From the NCBI GenBank assembly GCA_910579435.1, contig CAJTVF010000006.1, positions 1-64,000 of the forward strand: a stretch of DNA of 64,000 bases, in the 5' to 3' direction. Shown here piece by piece: positions 58,225 through 64,000 of this stretch (the first letter of the stretch is position 1; each line of letters begins with the position of its first letter). The DNA is from an uncultured Oscillibacter sp. Its GTDB lineage: Bacteria; Bacillota; Clostridia; Oscillospirales; Oscillospiraceae. The notes under the pieces are model-generated. The model was given only the letters and a program-made list of their open reading frames with translations, did no database searches and was not told the origin of the DNA. A program made the position numbers and the translations under genes.

Positions 58225-58815
58225 ATGGATCAAATTTCAAGACTGCTGGCGATTACGCTGGCCGCCATCCTGGCGAACAACTTCATCTTCTCCCAGTTCC
58301 TGGGCATCTGCCCCTTCCTGGGCGTTTCCAAGAAGGTGGATACCGCCGTGGGCATGGGCTTCGCCGTGACCTTTGTCATGGGTCTGGCCTCCGCCATCAC
58401 CTGGGCGGTGAATAAATTCATCTTGGTGCCTCTGGATCTGGAGTACATGCAGACCGTGGCCTTCATTCTGGTTATCGCGTCTCTGGTGCAGTTCATTGAG
58501 ATGTTTCTCCAGAAGTCCATGCCCTCTCTGTATACGGCCCTGGGCGTGTACCTGCCCCTGATCACCACCAACTGCGCGGTGCTGGGCGTTGCGCTGCTGA
58601 ACATTCAGGAGGGTTACAACTTTATTGAGTCCGTGGTCTACGGCATCACCGGCGGCATCGGCTTCCTGGTTGCCATCGTGCTGTTTGCCAGCATCCGGGA
58701 GCGGCTGGTTTTTGCCGAGTATCCCAAGAGCTTCGAGGGCTTCCCCATCGCGCTGGTCACCGCCGGTCTCATGGCCCTGGCGTTCATGGGCTTCTCCGGC
58801 TTGGTAATTTGGTAA
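58225..58815 (+). CDS. rnfA: Rnf complex subunit A
   Basis: A 196-residue six-helix membrane subunit homologous to RnfE in inverted topology. [37 protein letters not shown] and [19 protein letters not shown] are diagnostic of RnfA/NqrE; cysteines at the conserved membrane [2Fe-2S] positions are present. Confidence 0.95.
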   Translation: MDQISRLLAITLAAILANNFIFSQFLGICPFLGVSKKVDTAVGMGFAVTFVMGLASAITWAVNKFILVPLDLEYMQTVAFILVIASLVQFIEMFLQKSMPSLYTALGVYLPLITTNCAVLGVALLNIQEGYNFIESVVYGITGGIGFLVAIVLFASIRERLVFAEYPKSFEGFPIALVTAGLMALAFMGFSGLVIW

Positions 58816-58831
58816 GGAGGGCGGTTGCGTT

Positions 58832-59722
58832 ATGATGAATATTTTATTCGCGGTGGCCGTCCTGGGCGTTCTGGGCGCGATTTTCGGCCTGGTCCTGGCC
58901 GTGGCCTCCAAGATTTTCGAGGTGAAGAAGGACCCCCGTGAGGAAGCGATTCTGGGCCTGCTGGCCGGCGCGAACTGCGGCGGCTGCGGCTATCCCGGCT
59001 GCGGCGGCTGCGCCGCCGCTATTCTGGCGGGAGAAGCTCCCGTCACCGCCTGCGCCCCCGCTGGGGCGGAGAACGCCGCCGCCATTGCCAAGATCATGGG
59101 CATGGAGGCTCCCACCGGGGAGCGGCAGGTGGCCTTCGTCCGCTGCACCGGCGGCGTGAATGCGAAAAAGCGGTATGACTATGTGGGCGTGAAGGACTGC
59201 ATCTCCGCCACCAAGGTGGCAGGAGGCCCCCTGGAGTGCGCCTTCGGCTGCCTGGGCTTCGGCTCCTGCGTGGCCGCGTGCCAGTTCGGCGCCATGTCCA
59301 TCGGCCCCGGCGGCACCGCCGTGGTGGACCCGGACAAGTGTACCGCCTGCATGGCCTGCGCCAGCGCGTGCCCCCGCCACCTGATCACCTCCGTCCCCGT
59401 CTCCAAGAAGGTCCACGTGGGCTGCGCCAACCAGGACAAGGGCAAGGCCGCCATGAGCGTCTGCTCCACCTCCTGCATCGGCTGCGGCCTGTGCCAGAAG
59501 GAGTGCAAAAAGGACGCCATCCATGTGGTAAACGGCGTGGCGGTCATCGACTATGACAAATGCGTGGGCTGCAAGCTCTGCACCAAGGTCTGCCCGAGAG
59601 ACGCCATTCTCCCTGCGGCCACCGCCGAGGAGAAGGAAAAATACAAGGCCATCAAGAAGGCCCAGGCCGAAAAGGCCAAGGCCGCAGCTGAGGCCAAGGC
59701 GGCGGAGACCGCCGGAAAGTAA
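58832..59722 (+). CDS. rnfB: Rnf complex subunit B
   Basis: A 296-residue electron-entry subunit. One N-terminal membrane helix, a 4Fe-4S domain with NCGGCGYPGCGGCAAAI, then several ferredoxin motifs (CTACMACASACPRHL, CIGCGLCQKECKKDA, CVGCKLCTKVCPRDA) that take electrons from ferredoxin. The C-terminal Ala/Lys tail is common in clostridial RnfB. Last gene of the canonical clostridial order C-D-G-E-A-B. Confidence 0.95.
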   Translation: MMNILFAVAVLGVLGAIFGLVLAVASKIFEVKKDPREEAILGLLAGANCGGCGYPGCGGCAAAILAGEAPVTACAPAGAENAAAIAKIMGMEAPTGERQVAFVRCTGGVNAKKRYDYVGVKDCISATKVAGGPLECAFGCLGFGSCVAACQFGAMSIGPGGTAVVDPDKCTACMACASACPRHLITSVPVSKKVHVGCANQDKGKAAMSVCSTSCIGCGLCQKECKKDAIHVVNGVAVIDYDKCVGCKLCTKVCPRDAILPAATAEEKEKYKAIKKAQAEKAKAAAEAKAAETAGK

Positions 59723-59740
59723 ACCCGAAAACAGCCGGAA

Positions 59741-59771
59741 GAGGCCCTGGAGAAATCCGGGGCCTCTTTTT
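59741..59771 (+). terminator. Terminator of the rnf operon
   Basis: GAGGCCCTGG / CCGGGGCCTC with a 6-base loop and a five-T tail. Confidence 0.85.
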
Positions 59772-59820
59772 GTGCCGATTGGGAAAGGATTTGGATTTTT
59801 ATGGAATTTGCCGGATGGTC

Positions 59821-59849
59821 TTGTAATTTGCCGGAAGTTGGTATATGAT
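59821..59849 (+). promoter_or_regulatory. Promoter of folT-folC
   Basis: TTGTAA, 17 bp, TATGAT; starts transcription about 30 nt before the riboswitch. Confidence 0.7.
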
Positions 59850-59884
59850 AGGGTTCATCCCCGGCGAGAGCCGGGAGAACAAGA

Positions 59885-59997
59885 GGCAGAGTAGGGACGC
59901 GCGTGTCAAAGTGCCGGAGAGACGGGGAGTTGCTTTCCGGACGAAGGGGAATCCTTCTCCGCAGTGTGTGTCCCGCATCCCGCTGCCGCATCAGGGA
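59885..59997 (+). promoter_or_regulatory. THF riboswitch
   Basis: The sequence begins GGCAGAGTAGGGACGCGCGT, continues with AAGTGCCGG, GACGGGGAGTTG, ACGAAGGG, and closes with GTCCCGCATCCCGCTGCC, matching the order of conserved blocks in the tetrahydrofolate riboswitch (GGAGAGTAG, GCGTTAAGTG, GGGATGTTG, ACGAA, GCATCCGCTCC). The outer stem GGCAG/CTGCC pairs. It stands before a folate transporter and folC, which fits. Confidence 0.85.
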
Positions 59998-60005
59998 ACG
60001 GGCTT

Positions 60006-60037
60006 CCTCTGTGCGGCGTACTGCCGCAATTTAGAGG
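60006..60037 (+). promoter_or_regulatory. Ribosome-site sequestering hairpin of folT
   Basis: CCTCT at 60006-60010 can pair with AGAGG at 60033-60037, which is part of the AGAGGAGG ribosome site, extended by GCGGC/GCCGC inside. No terminator T-run follows, so the THF riboswitch probably acts on translation. Confidence 0.6.
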
Positions 60038-60047
60038 AGGTTTTCTT

Positions 60048-60602
60048 ATGCCCAAAATGACTGCAAAACGGATGTGCTACGCCGCCCTGCTGGCGGCCAT
60101 GTACCTGCCCCTGTCGCTCTACGCGGCGGTGCAGGTGGGGAACGTGCGGATTTCCTTCGGCTCCCTGCCGGTGGTGGCCGCCGCGCTGCTCTTCGGCCCG
60201 GTGGACGCGGTGATCGTGGCCATGGTGGGTGAGTTTTTCAAGCAGCTTCTGACCTACGGTATCACCTATACGACCGTGCTGTACCTGATTCCCCCGGCTC
60301 TCCGGGGGCTGGTGGTGGGCCTGGGGGCCCTTGCGCTGACGTCCCTCCGGGGACAGCGGCTGGAGGAGCGGCGGACGGTCTGCTATGCCGTCTGCATCCT
60401 GGCGGCAATCTGCACCACGGTGGGGAATACCCTGATTAACTGGCTGGACAGCGTGATTTTTGGCTATTATACGCCCGCCCTGATTTTCGGGGGTCTGGTC
60501 TGGCGGTTCATCGTGGGCATGATCAACGCTGTGGTCATGGCCTCCCTGGCCATGCCGCTGGTGAAGATCCTGCGGAAGCAGAACGCCGTTTCCGGCCTGT
60601 AA
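60048..60602 (+). CDS. folT: ECF transporter S component, folate type (FolT)
   Basis: A 184-residue membrane protein with six helices that captures folate for an ECF energy-coupling module encoded elsewhere. Family marks: YAALLAAMYLPLSLYAAVQV, NVRISFGSLPVVAAALLFGP, DAVIVAMVGEFFKQLLTYGI and WRFIVGMINAVVM. The THF riboswitch upstream and folC downstream support folate as ligand. Confidence 0.9.
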   Translation: MPKMTAKRMCYAALLAAMYLPLSLYAAVQVGNVRISFGSLPVVAAALLFGPVDAVIVAMVGEFFKQLLTYGITYTTVLYLIPPALRGLVVGLGALALTSLRGQRLEERRTVCYAVCILAAICTTVGNTLINWLDSVIFGYYTPALIFGGLVWRFIVGMINAVVMASLAMPLVKILRKQNAVSGL

Positions 60603-60615
60603 GGGAGGCGGCGGC

Positions 60616-61887
60616 ATGACGGGAGAAGAGGCCATCGCCTACATTCACGCCCACGGCTGGGAGACCCGTGCCCCGGGCCTGGGCCGCATCCGGGAGCTGC
60701 TCCGCCGCCTGGGAGACCCTCAGTGGGCATTGAAATTTATCCACGTAGCCGGGACCAACGGCAAGGGAAGCGTCTGCGCCTGTCTCGCCTCCGTGCTGGA
60801 GGCGGCGGGATACCGGGTGGGGCTGAATACTTCCCCCCATCTGGAGCGCTTTCACGAGCGCATCCGGGTGAATGGGGAGGAGATTTCCGACGAAGCCCTT
60901 GGCGCGGCAGTGGAGCGGGTCCGCTCCGCCGCCGGGGACATGCCGGAGCACCCCACGGAGTTTGAGCTTATCACCGCCGCCGCCTTCCTGCATTTTCTGG
61001 AGCGGCGCTGTGACGCGGTAGTTTTGGAAACCGGCCTGGGCGGAGCGCTGGACGCGTCCAACGTCATCGAGACCCCAGAGCTGGCGGTGCTGACCGCCAT
61101 GGGCATGGACCACACTGCCATCCTGGGCCCCACCCTCCGGGACGTAGCCTCCGCCAAGGCGGGAATCATCAAGCCCGGCGGGACCGTGGTCAGCCGGGGG
61201 GGCTGTCCTGAGGCGGACGAGGTTTTCCGCCGGACCTGCCGGGAGCGGGGGGCGGCGCTGACGAAGCTGGACCTCACCCGCCTGACGGTCCGGCGGCTTG
61301 ACCTGGAGGGCGCGTCCTTCGATTTCGCGCCCTGGGAGGGGCTGACCCTCCCCCTGGCGGGGGCCTATCAGGCGGAGAATGCCGCCCTGGCGTTGACGGC
61401 TCTGGAGGCCCTGGGGGAAAAGGGATGGAGCATCCCGGAGGAAGCGGTCCGCCGGGGACTGGCGGCGGTCCGCTGGCCGGGGCGGTTCGAGGTTTTGGAA
61501 CGGGACCCGGTTTTCCTCCTGGACGGCGCTCACAACGCCCACGGTATGCGGGCCGCAGCGGAGAGCCTGCGGACCCTGTTCCCCGGGAGAAAGCTGACCT
61601 TCCTCCTGGGAATTCTGGCGGATAAGGACGCCGGGGAGATGCTGGACCTGCTGGCCCCCTTGGCGGAGCGCGTGCTGGTCCTCCGGCCCGACAGCCCCCG
61701 GGCCATGGACCCGGCGGCGCTGTGCGTCCTTTTGGCGGAGCGGGGGGTGGAGGCCCGGCCCTGCGCCTCTGTGGAAACGGGGCTGGAAGCCGCCCTGGCG
61801 GCGGCGGGGGAGGACGGCGTGATCTGCGCCCTGGGGTCCCTGTACCTCTGCGGCGAGGTCCGGTCCGCCTGGTTTAAAACGCACTGA
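60616..61887 (+). CDS. folC: Folylpolyglutamate synthase / dihydrofolate synthase
   Basis: A 423-residue Mur-ligase-family enzyme adding glutamates to folate. P-loop FIHVAGTNGKGSVCACLASV, NTSPHLERFHERIRVNGEEI, VLETGLGGALDASNVI, MDHTAILGPTLRDVASAKAG (with the lysine to be carbamylated) and FLLDGAHNAHGMRAAAESLR are all seen. Co-transcribed with folT (13-bp gap), so it should also respond to folate status. Confidence 0.94.
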   Translation: MTGEEAIAYIHAHGWETRAPGLGRIRELLRRLGDPQWALKFIHVAGTNGKGSVCACLASVLEAAGYRVGLNTSPHLERFHERIRVNGEEISDEALGAAVERVRSAAGDMPEHPTEFELITAAAFLHFLERRCDAVVLETGLGGALDASNVIETPELAVLTAMGMDHTAILGPTLRDVASAKAGIIKPGGTVVSRGGCPEADEVFRRTCRERGAALTKLDLTRLTVRRLDLEGASFDFAPWEGLTLPLAGAYQAENAALALTALEALGEKGWSIPEEAVRRGLAAVRWPGRFEVLERDPVFLLDGAHNAHGMRAAAESLRTLFPGRKLTFLLGILADKDAGEMLDLLAPLAERVLVLRPDSPRAMDPAALCVLLAERGVEARPCASVETGLEAALAAAGEDGVICALGSLYLCGEVRSAWFKTH

Positions 61888-61900
61888 ATAGCCAAAAAGA

Positions 61901-61928
61901 CCGCCCGGCCGCTTGACAAGCCGGGCGG
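61901..61928 (+). terminator. Hairpin after folC
   Basis: CCGCCCGGC / GCCGGGCGG, 9 bp perfect; the loop contains the TTGACA of the next promoter. No clear T-tract on the plus strand; a T-poor terminator or a Rho-type end. Confidence 0.55.
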
Positions 61929-61941
61929 ATACCTTTATGAT
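61913..61941 (+). promoter_or_regulatory. Promoter reading into R2 copy B and the rRNA methylase gene
   Basis: A consensus TTGACA, 17 bp, TATGAT. The -35 sits in the loop of the folC terminator hairpin. The predicted leader before the methylase ATG is about 265 nt and contains all of R2 copy B. Confidence 0.75.
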
Positions 61942-61990
61942 AAGGAAGAATCTACAGTTTGCCGCCGCGGCGGACGGTCATTTCCGTCAC

Positions 61991-62181
61991 TATAGCCAGC
62001 GCAGTTGAAAAGAATCCCATGGATTCTTTTCAACGAACCGCCGTTCAGCGGCGGTTCGGGCCGCAAAGCGGCTCTCTGCGCGTGGCTTCATAGGAAACGC
62101 AAACGCGCGCCGCGCGCCGGCGGACCAGCGGTCCGCCGGTTGAAAAGGAGTTTCGACGCCTTTTCAACTGCGATGACTATA
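61991..62181. repeat. R2 multi-hairpin repeat, copy B (uninterrupted, inverted relative to copy A)
   Basis: 191 bp from TATAGCCAGCGCAGTTG to CAACTGCGATGACTATA. The stems match those of copy A, with compensatory changes: GAACCGCCG/CGGCGGTTC here versus GACCCGCCG/CGGCGGGTC in A, and an A-T pair in CCGGCGGACC/GGTCCGCCGG where A has G-T. It lies in the leader of the rRNA methylase gene. Confidence 0.85.
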
Positions 62182-62214
62182 TGGCGGGGCCGGCGGAAAG
62201 GGGGGCGCAGCGTT

Positions 62215-62997
62215 ATGGAAATCATTACCAGTAAGGCGAACGCCCTCTGCGTTCATCTGCGGAAGCTGTCCTCCTCCCGTTCCTATCGCGAGGAAACGGG
62301 AGAATTTTTGTGCGACAGCCCGAAGCTCCTCCGGGAGGCGGCTCAGTGGGGCGCGCCGGTCCAGGCCCTGCTGTACACCGAGGACGTGGAGCTGCCCCGG
62401 GAGCTGGAGGGGCGCGTTCCCCGGCTGGCGAAGGTCAGCGAGAGCGTCATGCGCTCCGTCAGCCCCATGGAGTCTCCCCAGGGGGCGGTGTTCTCCTGCC
62501 GCTTTCCGGACTGCACCCTGCCGGAGCGGCTGGAGCCGGACAGCCGGGGCCGTCTGCGGCTCCTGGCGCTGGACGGCGTTCAGGACCCGGGGAATGTGGG
62601 GACCATCCTCCGCACGGCGGACGCCTTCGGAGCCTCGGTGATCCTGCTCCCCGGCTGCGCCGATCTCTATAATCCGAAAACCCTCCGGGCGGGAATGGGG
62701 GTCCATTTCCGCTCTGCCGTCTACCGCTGTACCCTGCCGGAGCTGACGGCCCTCTTGAAGGAGGCGGGACTGCCCCTCTACGGCGCGGCCCTGCGGGACG
62801 ATACCGCGGACGTTCGGGAGGTGGACCTGCGCCGCTGCGCCATGGCGGTGGGCAGCGAGGGCCGGGGCCTCTCGGCGGAGGTGCTGGCGGCCTGTGACCG
62901 GACGGTCCGCATTCCCATGGACCCCCGGTGCGAGTCGCTGAACGCCGCCTCGGCGGCGGCGGTGCTGCTGTGGGAGGCGGCCCGGGGAGAATTTTAA
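62215..62997 (+). CDS. TrmH/SpoU-family RNA 2'-O-methyltransferase
   Basis: A 260-residue SAM-dependent RNA ribose methylase, probably acting on 23S rRNA. I start at ATG 62215 (AAAGGGGGG upstream, MEIITSKANALCVHLRKL), not at the longer frame that runs through R2. A substrate-binding domain (1-100) precedes the knotted SPOUT domain: ALDGVQDPGNVGTILRTADA, KTLRAGMGVHFR, VGSEGRGLSAEV and IPMDPRCESLNAASAAAVLL. Its stop codon lies in the TTAA of R1 copy 4. Confidence 0.92.
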   Translation: MEIITSKANALCVHLRKLSSSRSYREETGEFLCDSPKLLREAAQWGAPVQALLYTEDVELPRELEGRVPRLAKVSESVMRSVSPMESPQGAVFSCRFPDCTLPERLEPDSRGRLRLLALDGVQDPGNVGTILRTADAFGASVILLPGCADLYNPKTLRAGMGVHFRSAVYRCTLPELTALLKEAGLPLYGAALRDDTADVREVDLRRCAMAVGSEGRGLSAEVLAACDRTVRIPMDPRCESLNAASAAAVLLWEAARGEF

Positions 62998-63160
62998 GGA
63001 ACCACTGATTAAATCCCCGCATACAGCTTCACGCCATAAATTCTCGCTGGACTGCGTTAGAAAATCTTGAAATCCGCCAGGATTCCTGCGATTTTCTTCC
63101 TTGCCAGCAGAAATTTCTGGCGCAAATCTGCACACGTTGATTTAATCAGTGCTTCCTTAA
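62994..63160 (+). repeat. R1 repeat, copy 4
   Basis: 167 bp, same subfamily as copy 3. Its left TTAA contains the methylase stop codon and its right end abuts the dprA promoter. Confidence 0.9.
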
Positions 63161-63170
63161 AAATTGACGC

Positions 63171-63199
63171 TTGCATTTTGGCTTTATTTAATATAGTAT
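63171..63199 (+). promoter_or_regulatory. Possible dprA promoter
   Basis: TTGCAT, 17 bp, TAGTAT in an AT-rich stretch, 31 nt before the ATG and just after R1. Confidence 0.45.
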
Positions 63200-63230
63200 A
63201 AAAAACCTTGGTAATGAGGAGGGGCGGGAC

Positions 63231-64000
63231 ATGCTGAAATACTGGGTGTGGCTGGCGGAGCTTCCAAGGCTGAAGGGCCCGGAGCGGCTGGCGCTTCTGC
63301 GGCATTTCGGTTCGCCGGAGGAGCTGTTCTTTGCCGACCGGGAGGAATTGCTCCTGGTCGAGGGCTTGCCGCCGGCCAGGGCAGAGCTGGCCCTGAACCG
63401 GGACCTCTCCGCCGCCGACCGCATTCTGGCGGACTGCCAGGGGCTGGGCCAGCGGATTATGACCATTCAGGACGCGGAGTATCCCCAGCGTCTGCGGAAT
63501 ATCTTTAACCCGCCCCTGGTGCTCTACGTCAAGGGGCGGATGCCCGTCATGGACGAGGAGGCGGCCATCGCGGTGGTGGGCACCCGGGAGTGCACGCCCT
63601 ACGGAACCGCCTGCGGAGAGCGGCTGGGCCGGGAGCTGGCGGCTTCCGGCGCGGTGGTAGTGACAGGGCTGGCCCGGGGCGTGGATTCCGCCGCCGCCCG
63701 GGGAGCCCTCCGGGCGGGCGGAACCGTCGTGGGCGTGACGGGCGGCGGTCTGGATGTCGTCTATCCCCCGGAAAATGGAGACTTGTACGCCGACGTCGCC
63801 GCCACGGGGGTGCTGCTGTCCGAGTATCCGCCGGGTTCCCCGCCGGATAAAGCCCACTTTCCCGTCCGAAACCGGATTATGTCCGGCCTCAGCGTGGCCG
63901 CTCTGGTGGTGGAGGCCCCGGGGCACAGCGGCGCGCTCATCACCGCCCGGCTGGCCCTGGAGCAGGGCCGGGAGGTTTACGCCGTCCCCGGTCCCATCGA
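63231..64000 (+). CDS. dprA: DNA processing protein DprA (partial, runs off the window)
   Basis: The first 256 residues of DprA, which loads RecA on incoming single-stranded DNA. ATG 63231 follows GAGGAGGGG. An N-terminal helical (SAM-like) part is followed by the Rossmann-like core: AIAVVGTRECTPYG, VVTGLARGVDSAAARGAL, GGGLDVVYPPENGDLY, LLSEYPPGSPPDKAHFPVRN, RIMSGLSVAALVVEAP and SGALITARLALEQGREVYAV. The frame is open at the end of the window; the C-terminal winged helix is not seen. Confidence 0.93.
   Translation, partial: MLKYWVWLAELPRLKGPERLALLRHFGSPEELFFADREELLLVEGLPPARAELALNRDLSAADRILADCQGLGQRIMTIQDAEYPQRLRNIFNPPLVLYVKGRMPVMDEEAAIAVVGTRECTPYGTACGERLGRELAASGAVVVTGLARGVDSAAARGALRAGGTVVGVTGGGLDVVYPPENGDLYADVAATGVLLSEYPPGSPPDKAHFPVRNRIMSGLSVAALVVEAPGHSGALITARLALEQGREVYAVPGPI

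Noticed and set aside
62005-62214. N-terminal 70-codon extension of the rRNA methylase
   Set aside because: This part is R2 repeat sequence; the family start and ribosome site are at 62215.

Overview
This window reads as chromosome of a GC-rich, anaerobic, endospore-forming Firmicute, most likely an Oscillospiraceae-type clostridium (Oscillibacter / Flavonifractor / Lawsonibacter neighbourhood). The evidence is the spore genes spmA, spmB and a SpoVB-family flippase, a full Rnf complex, anaerobic ribonucleotide reductase with NrdR boxes, HisZ-type histidine synthesis, a THF riboswitch in front of an ECF folate transporter, and an AbrB with a zinc-finger tail. The taxon is inferred from gene content, not from a marker search.

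Layout. 1-100 is the 3' end of a 5S rRNA gene and its terminator. 0.3-4 kb holds a small membrane protein, DUF554, a PrsA-like foldase and DUF1292. 4.3-10.4 kb has a class A penicillin-binding protein and a glucose-family PTS EIICBA with its BglG-type antiterminator; RAT-like hairpins precede both PTS genes. 10.8-12.6 kb has a 29-residue micro-protein, a PH-domain protein and two truncated genes abutting each other (a DUF624-like tail and a GH36 alpha-galactosidase tail). 12.6-19 kb has an AraC regulator, a membrane-anchored C11 (clostripain) protease, a Sel1 protein and an unknown membrane protein. 19-25.7 kb has KtrBA potassium uptake, threonine aldolase and a DUF4358-MBOAT-DHHW O-acylation cassette, followed by fumarase.

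27.7-36.8 kb is a near-complete histidine operon (hisZ-hisG fusion, D, C, B, H, A, F, IE, K) carrying two extra genes: a PNPOx-like flavoprotein and a Cys-rich unknown. 37-41.8 kb has AbrB, SpmAB, an AgrCA-like LytTR two-component system with two look-alike LytTR promoters, nested repeats and a coiled-coil protein. 42-45 kb has an orphan sugar-binding lipoprotein next to a chemoreceptor. 45.2-52.5 kb (minus strand) has DUF1622, an XRE regulator, nrdDG, a KdpDE pair without kdpFABC, and a SpoVB-like flippase. 52.6-64 kb has PhzF, an Asp/Glu racemase, rnfCDGEAB, THF riboswitch-folT-folC, a TrmH/SpoU rRNA methylase and the start of dprA.

The least expected content is three non-coding repeat families. 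R1 is a 167-bp TTAA-bounded element, four copies, all in the same direction. R2 is a ~190-bp multi-hairpin element, two inverted copies with compensatory base changes, each in front of a gene; one copy has R1 inserted in its end. R3 is a 161-bp near-palindrome. These, plus the his-operon additions and the duplicated LytTR promoter that faces R2, are where I would look for something undescribed. I did not find a CRISPR array, prophage, toxin-antitoxin or recognisable defence island.
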